Assembly (NCBI RefSeq): GCF_000399665.1
Contig: NZ_KB976986.1
Coordinates: 2,231,546-2,295,545 of the forward strand
Origin: Acinetobacter calcoaceticus ANC 3811
Lineage (GTDB): Bacteria > Pseudomonadota > Gammaproteobacteria > Pseudomonadales > Moraxellaceae
Direction: 5' to 3'
Length of the DNA stretch: 64,000 nt
This document shows, piece after piece, positions 1-9,203 of the stretch. The translations under genes and the position numbers were made by a program. Below the pieces are notes generated by a model that saw only the letters and a list, made by a program, of their open reading frames with translations, made no database searches and was not told the origin of the DNA. The first letter of the stretch is position 1. Each line of letters opens with the position of its first letter.

Positions 1-9
1 TTTCTTCAT
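1..9 (-). CDS. 5' end of an unidentified minus-strand gene (partial)
   Basis: The minus strand shows a GAGGAAAA ribosome-binding site, a seven-base spacer, then ATG AAG AAA running off the left edge. Only three codons (MKK) are visible, a common start for an exported or membrane protein. No function can be given. Confidence 0.4.
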
Positions 10-40
10 CGTATTTTCCTCACTTATTTGTTTTTATAAC

Positions 41-77
41 GGCCAAAAAAGAACGACCACTCAATATAGAGTGGTCG
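41..77 (-). terminator. Rho-independent terminator of the MscS-like channel gene
   Basis: A perfect 9-bp stem (54-62 pairing with 69-77, loop AATATA) is followed on the minus strand by TTCTTTTTT. It lies about 60 bp beyond the stop of the channel gene. Confidence 0.75.
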
Positions 78-137
78 AACTTATCACAAAAATCAAAGAT
101 TTTTTGTACTGTTTATCTGAAATTTAATTTAATTCCC

Positions 138-1808
138 TTAAATTTCATCATTTTCGCCTGTAGAACCAAACGGTTTATTTACAGGAGGGTGCGCTGGATT
201 CACCTGTACAGAATCTGCTGGTTTTGCATCAGATGGAGCTGTTGATGGTGGAGTTGTTGGCATAGATGTAGTTGTTGACGTACTTGGAGCTGAACTACTC
301 GTACTAGAAGGTGGTTGATAAAGAGGATTGGGTTGATTCGCTTCTTTTTTAGCTTTATCAAGCAAATCAGTTAAAAGTCGTTCTGCTGGTTGACGACCAC
401 CTAAACCAAATGCAAGAGCGAAAGCCACGGCAACCGCGCCTAGAGTCAAACCAAATGCAAGGTTAACAATTGAATCCGCAATACCCATCGCTCTTAGACC
501 AAGCGCAAGTACAAGACCAATAATTAAAACACGAACTAAACTAGCTAACCAACGCGAGCTATTATATTCACCACGTTGAACTACATTCGCTACAACATTC
601 GCTAGCCAGAAACCAATCACTAGAATTACAGCACCCAAAAGAATGTTTGCACCGAAATGGATAAACATTGCAATTAGACCACTGATTTGGTCGAAACCAA
701 GACGATCTGCTGCTTCAGATACTGCAAAAAGCATAGTAAAGAATACGATTAGGCACCCGACAGCACTAGAAACTTTAGTTTGGCCTAAAAAGCGTTGTAC
801 ATCTAATTTGGCAGGAATTTCATCAACACCAGTTCCAGCAATTAACTCTGCAACCAAACGCCCAACAAAGCGAGAAACAATATAGGCAACCAGTAAAATT
901 AAACCAGCCGCAATAATGTTTGGAATGGCTTGCAAGATTTCATTCAACATTGCTGTCGCTGGCTGAGAAATTGTCTCAATCCCTAAAGCTTCGAACGCTA
1001 CAATTAATGTGGTAATGATGATGATGGCAAAAACAAATGAACCTAAGAATTTGCCTACATTAGAACTTTTGAAAAGACCAATTTTTTCCGCTTGAGCTTG
1101 AACACCTAAGCTATTTACTAGACCTTCAACAATACCGCGTACAATTTTTGCCAAGATATAACCAACAAAAACGATAACGCCTGCAATAAAGATATTTGGT
1201 AAGAAAGCTACGGCATCATTTACCATATTTTGAACTGGAATGAGTAAGCCTGTTAATCCTAATATTGAAAGAACAATCGGAAGGAAAAGTAACAATACAA
1301 GCCAGTAAAGAATCTCGCCAATGTTTTGGCTAATTCCACCTACACCCACTTCATTACTTAATTTATCGTCAAGTTGGGTTCTGGATAAAACATTGGTAAT
1401 GCCTGCCCGCACCAGTCGAGCAACGATCCAACCAATAAAACCCACCACCACAGCAGCAATAATATTTGGAATGTAGACCAGTACCTGATTCACCATATTG
1501 CTAAATGGACCACTCACTCCACTAATGTTGAGCACATTTAGAGCCGCGACAACAGCTAAAATCAAAATAAACCAGAATACAACCTTGGAGATCAGGCCCT
1601 CAATATTTGGCGTTCGGCCAGTAGCTGAAGATAGTTTGGCATTGGTATTTACTTTTTGTAGAAGCTTTTTCACACCTGCTGCTACCAATAATGCAATTAT
1701 CCAACCAACCAATAAAATCACTATTGCAGCCAGAATAGGATGAAACTGATCCCAGTAATACATCGCATCAAATTGAGCGCCGCGAGGCCCATTAAAAAAT
1801 TCATTCAT
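138..1808 (-). CDS. Mechanosensitive ion channel family protein, CmpX/conserved-TM-helix type
   Basis: This 556-residue inner-membrane protein probably acts as, or regulates, a small-conductance mechanosensitive channel. The sequence shows about ten to twelve hydrophobic helices in repeated units, each with a motif like IPNIIAAVVVGFIGWIVARLV (about residues 113-133, repeated near 205 and 290). This is the conserved TM-helix repeat of CmpX-like proteins. The segment GAVAVAFALAFGLGGR (about residue 455) resembles the pore-lining TM3 of MscS, but the soluble beta domain of MscS is absent. Instead the C-terminus is a Ser/Thr/Pro-rich tail of about 70 residues, probably disordered. It is a single gene with its own terminator. 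Membrane location is secure; gating function is inferred from the family. Confidence 0.8.
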   Translation of the reverse strand: MNEFFNGPRGAQFDAMYYWDQFHPILAAIVILLVGWIIALLVAAGVKKLLQKVNTNAKLSSATGRTPNIEGLISKVVFWFILILAVVAALNVLNISGVSGPFSNMVNQVLVYIPNIIAAVVVGFIGWIVARLVRAGITNVLSRTQLDDKLSNEVGVGGISQNIGEILYWLVLLLFLPIVLSILGLTGLLIPVQNMVNDAVAFLPNIFIAGVIVFVGYILAKIVRGIVEGLVNSLGVQAQAEKIGLFKSSNVGKFLGSFVFAIIIITTLIVAFEALGIETISQPATAMLNEILQAIPNIIAAGLILLVAYIVSRFVGRLVAELIAGTGVDEIPAKLDVQRFLGQTKVSSAVGCLIVFFTMLFAVSEAADRLGFDQISGLIAMFIHFGANILLGAVILVIGFWLANVVANVVQRGEYNSSRWLASLVRVLIIGLVLALGLRAMGIADSIVNLAFGLTLGAVAVAFALAFGLGGRQPAERLLTDLLDKAKKEANQPNPLYQPPSSTSSSAPSTSTTTSMPTTPPSTAPSDAKPADSVQVNPAHPPVNKPFGSTGENDEI

Positions 1809-1970
1809 ATTGTTATGTCCTCAATTGTTATGTTCTTTTCAGTGTTATCTCTAGGAAACACCATTCGTTGTAAAAATGACAATGAATGCGGTCTATCTCA
1901 CATTATGTTTTGAATATTTTCTAATCAACACACTTCTGCATAAATACAACAAATTGATGCAAAAGGTTGC

Positions 1971-2002
1971 AAAAAAGCCTTCAGGTTTACACCTAAAGGC
2001 TT
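1971..2002 (-). terminator. Rho-independent terminator of the 77-aa membrane protein gene
   Basis: The inverted repeat AAGCCTT...AAGGCTT with inner pairs AGG/CCT is followed on the minus strand by a T tract (1971-1976). It lies just past the stop at 2029. Confidence 0.7.
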
Positions 2003-2028
2003 GATATCAAGATAAACTGATTGGCTCA

Positions 2029-2262
2029 TTACCCTATATAGGTCTTTAAATTCAAATCAGAACTACCCTTAATTACATGTGGTGTGGTCTCATTTTGAAA
2101 AGCTCCCTCTTGTTTAGGAGTCTGGTTGTGGTCAGCAACCATATAGACAATAAGTGCAAGAAGAAAAAGCCCAACAATAATTAAAATATAAACTGGCAGT
2201 CTTCTTTTTTTCGCAGTTTCTTCAGGACTCGTCACATGAGGTGGTTTTGAAAAGTCATGCAT
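2029..2262 (-). CDS. Small single-pass membrane protein of unknown function
   Basis: I do not recognise this 77-residue protein. It has a short N-terminal cytoplasmic part ending in the basic run KKRRLP (about residues 18-23), one hydrophobic helix (about 24-44) and a polar C-terminal part of about 30 residues. Positive-inside reasoning puts the C-terminus in the periplasm. A GGGGAAAGAAG-type ribosome-binding sequence precedes the ATG, and a clear terminator follows, so it is probably a real monocistronic gene. Confidence 0.65.
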   Translation of the reverse strand: MHDFSKPPHVTSPEETAKKRRLPVYILIIVGLFLLALIVYMVADHNQTPKQEGAFQNETTPHVIKGSSDLNLKTYIG

Positions 2263-2510
2263 CTTCTTTCCCCTCTTCTATTATCATTAACTTTATATTC
2301 ATCATAGCAATTTGCTTTGTTGCATTGTGTGAAAAAGCATTATTCGAAGGTGTCTGTGATTGCAAAACTCTACTTTTAAAATAATAAAAACAGTATAAAA
2401 TTTGCACACATTAATTTAGACAATTAAAAATAATTTCTCGTTATTTACCAACTTCTTCTATGTCCCATTTGTAATACAATATGTTTTAGCGCTTACTTTT
2501 TATAAAATAG

Positions 2511-2520
2511 GCTATAATAA
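2511..2520 (+). promoter_or_regulatory. Candidate -10 element for the 140-aa gene
   Basis: TATAAT occurs at 2513-2518, about 32 bp before the ATG at 2550, in an AT-rich 287-bp intergenic stretch. No good -35 hexamer is visible at 17 bp. Nothing else was recognised between 2263 and 2510. Confidence 0.35.
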
Positions 2521-2549
2521 GCCCCCTTGTTTTAAAGCTGCTCTATTTT

Positions 2550-2972
2550 ATGATGTATCGTCAGCAAAACGTAACTCTTGATCTCGACACTGACGTCACA
2601 CATCAATGTTATTTACACCAGACGAGAGATGAACATCTCATTGGTATTATTGAATTTAATAAGCCAAGTTATGAACTCAAATGGGGTGATCTAGAGTATT
2701 TTCGTCGTCGTACTGAAGAATTTTCAGTGATGCCTTTTCCTGACTGCATTAATGCCATGATTGTTGATATTCGTAATATCAATATTTTTCTGGACAATGA
2801 AGTTCCGATTTTACCTTGGCGTTTACTTGAAGAAGACTGTCCTGTTCGCTTAGTTGTTCCCCAAGACCGTTTAGAACATTATGCAGGTCTTTTTGAACCA
2901 ACTTGGCTTTCAAGCGATGTAGACAGTGCTATTTCCGAAATTCGTGAATTTATGGATATGTTTGTCCATTAA
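2550..2972 (+). CDS. Conserved hypothetical protein, 140 aa
   Basis: I do not recognise the family. This is a soluble acidic protein without signal peptide or membrane segment. It is rich in aromatic and acidic residues (for example YELKWGDLEYFRRRTEEF, about 41-58), with a hydrophobic strand MIVDIRNINIFL near residues 70-81. Two ATG codons in a row open the frame. It converges with fpr. A 12-bp inverted repeat overlaps the stop codon. Codon use looks like its core-genome neighbours. Confidence 0.7.
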   Translation: MMYRQQNVTLDLDTDVTHQCYLHQTRDEHLIGIIEFNKPSYELKWGDLEYFRRRTEEFSVMPFPDCINAMIVDIRNINIFLDNEVPILPWRLLEEDCPVRLVVPQDRLEHYAGLFEPTWLSSDVDSAISEIREFMDMFVH

Positions 2973-2985
2973 TAAACATATCCAT
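2952..2985. terminator. Inverted repeat spanning the stop codon of the 140-aa gene
   Basis: A 12-bp perfect stem (2952-2963 with 2974-2985) has a 10-base loop containing the TAA stop. A weak T-containing stretch follows on the plus strand (AATTTT). It could act as a terminator between two convergent genes, but the U tract is poor. Confidence 0.35.
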
Positions 2986-3019
2986 AAAATAATTTTAAAG
3001 TTCTTTTAATTGTCGTTTG

Positions 3020-3781
3020 TTACCAGTAATTTTCTACTGCAATATTTCCCTCACCTCGACGATTCATCGTCAAACCACGGCGTTTTAAAGCCTCTTTCGT
3101 GTCATCTACCATTTCTGGATTTCCACAAAGCATGACATGGCTTGTTGCAGGACTCAGCTCTATACCAGCAACTTTTTCTAATTCACCGTTCTCAATCAAA
3201 ACCGGCAAACGGTCATGCAATTGTGCTGATGGATCACGAGTGATAATTGAAATAAATTTAAAACCGACGTGCCCTTCCCCAAAACTTTCAGCAATCTCTT
3301 GAATACGATCTACATAAGCTAATTCAGCGGCGGTACGAACACTGTAGACCAAATTGATTTTTTGATATTTAGACCATGTATCGAAGTCTTGCAGCATCGA
3401 CAAAAAAGGTGCTAAACCAGTACCCGTTGCTAATAACCATAAATCATGCGGTAAAGGCTGCTGATAACGAGCTAAAGTAAGATAACCATAAGGTATTTTT
3501 TCTAAGTAAAGCTCATCACCTACCTTCAAATGTTGAAGATTTGAGGTAAATGCACCATCTGGGACCACAATCGAGAAAAATTCTAGCGTTTCATCAAATG
3601 GAGAAGACACCACCGAATAGGCACGAACAACAAGTTCATCCCCAACTTTCAGTCCAATACGCGCAAATTGCCCAGCAGTAAATTTAAAATGTGCAGGGCG
3701 AGTCATGGTGAAACTAAAAAGAGTTGGGGTCCAGCGGTGTACAGATAAAACTTTTTCTACGCTAAATTTTTCAATTGACAT
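3020..3781 (-). CDS. fpr: Ferredoxin--NADP(+) reductase
   Basis: This FAD enzyme moves electrons between NADPH and ferredoxin or flavodoxin, supporting Fe-S and radical enzymes and oxidative-stress defence. At 253 residues it matches the bacterial subclass I Fpr length. Visible features are the FAD-binding RAYS motif (about 53-56), the NADPH-binding stretch LLATGTGLAPFLSML (about 115-129), LCGNPEMV (about 217-224) and the terminal aromatic VENYW that stacks on the flavin. It is divergent from a LysR-type gene 86 bp away, the arrangement known for fprA and finR in Pseudomonas. The assignment is firm. Confidence 0.93.
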   Translation of the reverse strand: MSIEKFSVEKVLSVHRWTPTLFSFTMTRPAHFKFTAGQFARIGLKVGDELVVRAYSVVSSPFDETLEFFSIVVPDGAFTSNLQHLKVGDELYLEKIPYGYLTLARYQQPLPHDLWLLATGTGLAPFLSMLQDFDTWSKYQKINLVYSVRTAAELAYVDRIQEIAESFGEGHVGFKFISIITRDPSAQLHDRLPVLIENGELEKVAGIELSPATSHVMLCGNPEMVDDTKEALKRRGLTMNRRGEGNIAVENYW

Positions 3782-3867
3782 GATTTCAACGTGGCATGAA
3801 ATAGTGCGCTCATGTTAGCATGACAGTCGAAATAATGAATACTTTTAAACGTTAAGGCTTTTTAAAC

Positions 3868-4752
3868 ATGCGCATGACATTACGCCAGTTGGCTGTTTTT
3901 GTAGCAGTCGCTCAAGAAGGAACTGTCACCAAAGCCAGTGAAGCGGTCAGACTGACGCAAAGTGCAGCAAGTATGGCTTTAGCCGATTTAGAGGATGGTC
4001 TTGGTGCTCCTCTATTTGATCGTTTAGGTAAACGACTACAACTCAATGACCTTGGTCGCTTTCTATTGCCTCAAGCGCTAGAAATATTAGGTCGCTGTGA
4101 AGCTTTTGAGCAAGCTGCAAAAGGTGAGTTACAAAGCATTGATTTACGTATTGGGGCAACTCTAACGATCAGTGATTATCTCATGCCAGATTTAATGGCG
4201 AACTTTTTACAGTATCACCCTAAAGCGCACCTGCAATTACAGGTGGGCAACACACGCCAAATGATTGAAGCAGTCAATCAGTTTCAGCTTGATTTGGCAT
4301 TAATTGAAGGCTCGTGTCACCTGCCTCAACTTCAATGTATTCACTGGCGAGATGACGAGCTTGCTGTATGCTGCTCCCCTAATCACCCTTTAGCACGTTT
4401 AAATCGACCTTTAACAGCACATGATTTTTATCAAGTTGAATGGATTTTACGTGAAGAAGGTTCGGGAACTCGTGAAGTGTTTGATAATGCTATTTTGCAA
4501 GACCTCCCAGACGCTAATATTCGCCTAACCCTAGGTCACAATGAAGCAATCTTGAAAATAGTTGCTGGTGGTTTAGGAATGTCTTGTATCTCTAAACTCG
4601 CTATTGAACCTTTAATTGAAAAAGGACAACTCGTTATTTTAGAAACACCATTCTGGCAACTTACTCGCCCACTTTACATGTTGGTACACCGTCAGAAATA
4701 CCAAGGTCCTGGCCTCAAAGCATTCTTACAATTCTGTGAAGATCAAGTTTAA
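3868..4752 (+). CDS. finR: LysR-type regulator, FinR-like, divergent from fpr
   Basis: This 294-residue transcription factor has an N-terminal winged helix-turn-helix (LRQLAVFVAVAQEGTVTKAS, about 5-24) and a C-terminal effector-binding domain from about residue 90. In Pseudomonas the LysR protein FinR activates the adjacent divergent fprA under oxidative stress. The same arrangement here supports this role, but the symbol rests on synteny. The first ATG has an AAGG site about 10 bases upstream; a second ATG two codons later is possible. A 10-bp terminator-like hairpin follows. Confidence 0.8.
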   Translation: MRMTLRQLAVFVAVAQEGTVTKASEAVRLTQSAASMALADLEDGLGAPLFDRLGKRLQLNDLGRFLLPQALEILGRCEAFEQAAKGELQSIDLRIGATLTISDYLMPDLMANFLQYHPKAHLQLQVGNTRQMIEAVNQFQLDLALIEGSCHLPQLQCIHWRDDELAVCCSPNHPLARLNRPLTAHDFYQVEWILREEGSGTREVFDNAILQDLPDANIRLTLGHNEAILKIVAGGLGMSCISKLAIEPLIEKGQLVILETPFWQLTRPLYMLVHRQKYQGPGLKAFLQFCEDQV

Positions 4753-4832
4753 GACCTGATCTTCTAATACCATCTTGAGTCATTTTCACAAGGCTCACCA
4801 TTCTTTTCATTTTATTATTTATTACTTAAGAC

Positions 4833-4862
4833 AATTAAGGGAAGCTTACACCTCCCTTAATT
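4833..4862. terminator. Terminator-like hairpin after the FinR-like gene
   Basis: AATTAAGGGA (4833-4842) pairs with TCCCTTAATT (4853-4862) over a 10-base loop; TTTATATT follows on the plus strand. It probably ends the LysR transcript and may serve the opposing cold-shock gene too. Confidence 0.55.
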
Positions 4863-4957
4863 TATATTACTTACTCGTTCTTCACGCCATCAAGAATCTT
4901 CTCTGCCGCTCTTAGCTAAACTCGACACCAAGCTAGCTTTGAAGATTGAGAACATGA

Positions 4958-5251
4958 TTAACGTCGGAAATGTGATAACAACTCTGACGTAATCGCTTTA
5001 TTATGATCGGTGATTTGAGTTTTTTTGGTTTTAGACGGATTAGGATCGATACGCTCAATCTTAATAGCCTTAAATTTCCCCTGATTATCTACAGCAAGAA
5101 ATTTCACTTTTTCATTTCTTTTCGGTTCCCCTTCTGATGCAGGAAAATCCGAAATATGAAAGAAAATATCTCCTTCAGCCGTTCCAATAAAACCAAATCC
5201 TTTTTCAGGATCATATTGTTTAACTTTTCCGGTATAAAACTCTTGCTTCAT
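4958..5251 (-). CDS. Cold-shock domain protein with basic C-terminal tail
   Basis: A small single-strand nucleic-acid-binding protein of 97 residues. The cold-shock domain occupies about residues 5-65, with the RNP1-like KGFGFI (about 17-22) and RNP2-like DIFFHIS (about 28-34). It continues into a Lys/Arg-rich tail of about 30 residues, so it is longer than the 67-70-residue Csp paralogues. It probably binds RNA as a chaperone; no specific target can be inferred. It is monocistronic and tail-to-tail with the LysR gene. Confidence 0.85.
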   Translation of the reverse strand: MKQEFYTGKVKQYDPEKGFGFIGTAEGDIFFHISDFPASEGEPKRNEKVKFLAVDNQGKFKAIKIERIDPNPSKTKKTQITDHNKAITSELLSHFRR

Positions 5252-5296
5252 GATCTTTACCTTACTTTTTCAATACTGATATTACAGCAGAAAATT

Positions 5297-5352
5297 AAAA
5301 AGAGACTTTCAATCCGCCCTCAAAACTTTACGGTTTGATTAAGTCTCTTTTT
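5297..5352. terminator. Terminator between upp and the cold-shock gene
   Basis: A 12-bp outer stem (AAAAAGAGACTT at 5297-5308 with AAGTCTCTTTTT at 5341-5352) encloses a weaker inner pairing. On the minus strand it lies 16 bp past the stop of upp and ends in T residues. Confidence 0.65.
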
Positions 5353-5368
5353 ATCGTTATTTCAAAAA

Positions 5369-6004
5369 TTAGTCTTTTTGGACACTACCAAAAATTTTAT
5401 CGCCCGCATCACCTAAGCCAGGAACAATATAGCCTTGTTCATTTAAGCCGTTATCAATAGATGCTGTATAAATCTGTACATCTGGATGAGCTGCTTCAAC
5501 TTTAGCAACACCTTCCGGAGCAGCAACTAATACCATAACACGTATATCTTTACAGCCACTTGCCTTTAACACATCAATGGCAGCAACTAATGAGTTACCT
5601 GTTGCCAACATTGGATCGATAATCATTGCAAGACGATTAGCGACATCTGGAACTAGTTTTTTATAATAAGTACGAACTTCTAGTGTTTCTTCATTACGTT
5701 CGAGACCTAATACACTCACTTTTGCACTTGGAATCAAATTAAGCACGCCATCCAGCATACCAATGCCTGCACGTAAAATCGGTACAATCGTTATTTTTTT
5801 ACCAGCAATACGCTGCGTAGCAACTGTTCCAGCCCATCCATTAATTTCACAATCCACAACTGGTAAATCTTTTGTTGCTTCATAAGTCAACAACATAGTC
5901 ACTTCCTGAGCAAGCTCACGGAAATTCTTAGTACTGATGTCAGAACGACGTAACAAACCTAATTTATGACGAATAAGTGGGTGACGAATTTCTTGAATGG
6001 CCAC
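5369..6004 (-). CDS. upp: Uracil phosphoribosyltransferase
   Basis: Makes UMP from uracil and PRPP in pyrimidine salvage (cytosolic). The 211 residues match the family length. The PRPP-binding motif [16 protein letters not shown] is visible at about 127-142, together with the N-terminal [12 protein letters not shown] and the uracil-binding C-terminal region [20 protein letters not shown] (about 181-200). It lies between two clear terminators and is transcribed alone. Confidence 0.95.
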   Translation of the reverse strand: MAIQEIRHPLIRHKLGLLRRSDISTKNFRELAQEVTMLLTYEATKDLPVVDCEINGWAGTVATQRIAGKKITIVPILRAGIGMLDGVLNLIPSAKVSVLGLERNEETLEVRTYYKKLVPDVANRLAMIIDPMLATGNSLVAAIDVLKASGCKDIRVMVLVAAPEGVAKVEAAHPDVQIYTASIDNGLNEQGYIVPGLGDAGDKIFGSVQKD

Positions 6005-6061
6005 AGATGTTACCTAAAAATATATAAACGTATTTATTATAAACTTTTTTTAATGCTCAAT

Positions 6062-6093
6062 AAAAAAAAGCCTCCAGATTTGGAGGCTTTTTT
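6062..6093 (-). terminator. Terminator of the nuo operon
   Basis: AAAAGCCTCC-AGATTT-GGAGGCTTTT forms a strong GC-capped stem with A and T runs on both sides. On the minus strand it sits 11 bp after the nuoN stop, separating nuo from upp. Confidence 0.87.
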
Positions 6094-6104
6094 GTACACT
6101 AGAA

Positions 6105-7601
6105 TTAGTGTTGTTGTGAAAGCATGAAATGTAATGGAGATAAAATTTCTGCTTTTAATGCCAAATTAATCAGTGGATCTGGATAAACACCCAAAATAAT
6201 AACTAACGCAGCAGCAGCCAATACCATTAAACCACCTACTTTTTGACCCCAATGAGCATCTGCATCAATACGAGGAGTTTCTGGTGGTGTCATATACATT
6301 ACAACCATCACACGTAAGTAGTAGTACAAACCAATACCACTACCCACAATAATCATTGCAGCCAAGAACCAGTGTTGAGTTGTTACAGCAGCCATTACCA
6401 CCAAGAACTTACCAATGAAGCCTGCTGTTAATGGAATACCAGCCAAAGATAACATCATGACTGTTAAAGTTGCTGTAAGTACTGGACGACGCCAGAACAA
6501 ACCACGGTAGTCTGCAAGACTTTGTGCTTCATCTACGTTGTTATATGGGCTAGACATTAACGCTACCGCGCCAAAAGCACCGATAGTTGTTAATACGTAA
6601 GAAACCACATATACAGTTACGCTACCCAAGCTCGCATAAGTCATGCTAATTAAAGCAATTAACAAATAACCAAAATGAGCAATAGATGAATAACCAAGAA
6701 TACGTTTTAAGTTAACTTGGCGAACAGCGAGTAAGTTACCAACTAAAATCGACAATACTGCAATGATTGTCAAAATAGTAACTAACGAATCCACCATAAT
6801 TGCGCCTGAAGCAAGCATGTAGCGCACGAACAAACCAATTGTTGCAACTTTAGCAGCGGTCGCCAAAAAAGTTGCCATTGGTGCTGGTGCACCTGCATAT
6901 ACATCTGGTGTCCATTTATGGAACGGCGCAAGCGATAATTTAAACGCAACAGCAAAGATAATGAGTGCTAAACCTAATAACACCATTGGCTGTTTGATTG
7001 CGCCAAATAAAGCCTGTACAGAATCATAGAATGAAAGTGAACCAGTATATGCATAGATATATGCCATACCCATTAACAACATTGCAGAAGCTGTCGCTGA
7101 AAGTACAAGGTATTTAATACCAGCTTCAAGTGAACTACTACGTTGATAAGTATAAGCAAGTAAGCCGTATACAGGGATCGACATTAACTCAAGGCTAATG
7201 AAGAACGATGCATAGTGAGAACTTGCAACCATCAACATTGCACCTGCTACTGAAGCAAGTAACAAAAGATAGAGTTCTTCGCGGTTATCTTTATAGGTTT
7301 CGATGTAAGCGTGAGACAAAGTACAACAAGCCAATGCCGCAATCAAAATCATAAATTGATAAAACATGGTAAATGGATCAACCATAAACATGCCCATCAC
7401 ATTTGACGGTACAAACTTACCGCCAAATACTGCAAATAAAATATAAAGTGCAGCGAGGTTTAAACCAACAACAGAAGCTGTTGCGATTAAATTATGATTA
7501 CGCTTAATTGAAATTAACAGCATGACGACGATTGTTGTCAAAGCAACAATCATCACCGGAGCTAAAGGCATAAGCGTAGCAAGTGATACTGTGAAGTTCA
7601 T
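6105..7601 (-). CDS. nuoN: NADH-quinone oxidoreductase subunit N
   Basis: Antiporter-like proton-pumping subunit of respiratory complex I in the inner membrane. It has 498 residues and about 14 transmembrane helices. The conserved TM5 glutamate lies in FFISLELMSIPVYG (about 133-146), and the lysine/histidine region in FKLSLAPFHKWTPDVYAG (about 221-238). It is the last gene of the operon, two bases after nuoM, and is followed by the operon terminator. Confidence 0.96.
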   Translation of the reverse strand: MNFTVSLATLMPLAPVMIVALTTIVVMLLISIKRNHNLIATASVVGLNLAALYILFAVFGGKFVPSNVMGMFMVDPFTMFYQFMILIAALACCTLSHAYIETYKDNREELYLLLLASVAGAMLMVASSHYASFFISLELMSIPVYGLLAYTYQRSSSLEAGIKYLVLSATASAMLLMGMAYIYAYTGSLSFYDSVQALFGAIKQPMVLLGLALIIFAVAFKLSLAPFHKWTPDVYAGAPAPMATFLATAAKVATIGLFVRYMLASGAIMVDSLVTILTIIAVLSILVGNLLAVRQVNLKRILGYSSIAHFGYLLIALISMTYASLGSVTVYVVSYVLTTIGAFGAVALMSSPYNNVDEAQSLADYRGLFWRRPVLTATLTVMMLSLAGIPLTAGFIGKFLVVMAAVTTQHWFLAAMIIVGSGIGLYYYLRVMVVMYMTPPETPRIDADAHWGQKVGGLMVLAAAALVIILGVYPDPLINLALKAEILSPLHFMLSQQH

Positions 7602-7603
7602 GA

Positions 7604-9202
7604 TTATTGGATCTCCACATGGTCAAGTTGAGTAGCTGTTTGCTGAACAGTTTCAACGACTTCTTGAACTGGCATAGAACTATTGACAAACCACTGCATG
7701 CTTGAATGAGATACATCCAAGAATGTTTGTGGGTAGATACCAAGCCAAACGAGACCAATCGCACAAACCATCAAAATACCAACTTCACGAGCAGATAAGT
7801 CTTTTAGTGGACTAGTGTAGTGTTGCTTTTGTTCAGGATTTGGTTCACCAAATAAAGTACGGTGAACCAAAATCAAGCCGTATAAGCCTGCAAATACAAG
7901 GCTGATAGAAGCAAGAATCGTGAATACAGGATATTTATTGAATGAACCCATCAAAATCAGGAATTCACCGATAAAGTTACCCAAACCTGGCACGCCTACA
8001 AGAGCAGCCACGAAGAACATCAAGAAAAATGGCAAATACTGAAGCTGGCCACGAAGACCACCCATTAAACGTAAATCACGTGTATGTAAGCGTTCGTAGA
8101 TTTGACCAGACATAATGAACAATGCAGCTGATGACAAACCGTGTGCCAACATCATGATCATTAGACCTTGGAAGGTCAAAATATTACCTGCATAAATTGC
8201 TAGTAATACGAAGCCCATGTGTGAAATCGACGTATACGCAAGTAAACGTTTCATATCAGTTTGCTGGTAAGCACACCATGCGCCGTAGAAAATACCAATC
8301 AAACCTAAAATAATCGCAATATCTGCAAACTGAGCAGAAGCTGCTGGGAAGAAAGGAATAACAAAACGAAGCAAGCCATACGCAGCTGTTTTAATCAAGA
8401 TACCCGCTAAGTCTACAGAACCTGCTGTAGGTGCTTGAGCATGCGCATCTGGTAACCAACCGTGTAATGGGAATACTGGTAACTTCACCGCAAAACCGAT
8501 GAAGAAACAGATCATGAAACCATACGCTAAGCTAGGAGGTAAGTGGTTAGCTACAGCTAATAAATAGTTGTAATCAAAACCGATCATTCCAGTCATCATG
8601 TAGCCATAAACTACAAGACCAAGAATACCGATTAACATCACTAAACCAGCAATTTGCGTATAAAGGAAGAACTTAGTAGCTGCGTAAACACGTGAACGAC
8701 CGTTTGAACCTTTATGACCCCATAACGCAATCAAGAAGTAGATTGGTACAAGCATCATCTCCCAGAAGAAGAAGAACAAGAACAGGTCAATCGCTAAGAA
8801 TACACCGATAACGCCACCTAAACTCCATAAGAGGTTTAAGTGGAAGAAACCAACGTTCTTTTGAATTTCGCCCCATGAACAACCAACAGCAAGTACACCA
8901 AGTAGCGCTGTTAGTAAAACCATGAGTAAAGATAAGCCATCCACAGCAAGGTGAATGCCGATACCGAGTGATTGAATCCACGGTAAATAGAACTCAGCAG
9001 ACCAAGTTGGGATTTTTGAGCCCATCTCATAGGTATAAGTTCCACTTTGCCAAAGTGCAAGACCTAAGCCCAAAGTAATGAGCATACCAATTAAGGCAAT
9101 CCAGCGTGGCAAAGTTTTGTCAAGCTTATCGACTAACCAACAAATAAAACCAGCAATGAATGGAACAAGAATCAGCGCGGGTAAAATTAAATTGTTTTCC
9201 AT
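7604..9202 (-). CDS. nuoM: NADH-quinone oxidoreductase subunit M
   Basis: Proton-pumping antiporter-like subunit of complex I, 532 residues, about 14 helices. The key TM5 glutamate is in FFFFFWEMMLVPIYF (about 142-156) and the TM7 lysine is in FAVKLPVFPLHGWLPDAHA (about 237-255). It lies one base after nuoL and two before nuoN, so translation is probably coupled. The C-terminal extension of about 35 residues after the last helix is polar. Confidence 0.96.
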   Translation of the reverse strand: MENNLILPALILVPFIAGFICWLVDKLDKTLPRWIALIGMLITLGLGLALWQSGTYTYEMGSKIPTWSAEFYLPWIQSLGIGIHLAVDGLSLLMVLLTALLGVLAVGCSWGEIQKNVGFFHLNLLWSLGGVIGVFLAIDLFLFFFFWEMMLVPIYFLIALWGHKGSNGRSRVYAATKFFLYTQIAGLVMLIGILGLVVYGYMMTGMIGFDYNYLLAVANHLPPSLAYGFMICFFIGFAVKLPVFPLHGWLPDAHAQAPTAGSVDLAGILIKTAAYGLLRFVIPFFPAASAQFADIAIILGLIGIFYGAWCAYQQTDMKRLLAYTSISHMGFVLLAIYAGNILTFQGLMIMMLAHGLSSAALFIMSGQIYERLHTRDLRLMGGLRGQLQYLPFFLMFFVAALVGVPGLGNFIGEFLILMGSFNKYPVFTILASISLVFAGLYGLILVHRTLFGEPNPEQKQHYTSPLKDLSAREVGILMVCAIGLVWLGIYPQTFLDVSHSSMQWFVNSSMPVQEVVETVQQTATQLDHVEIQ

Positions 9203-9203
9203 T

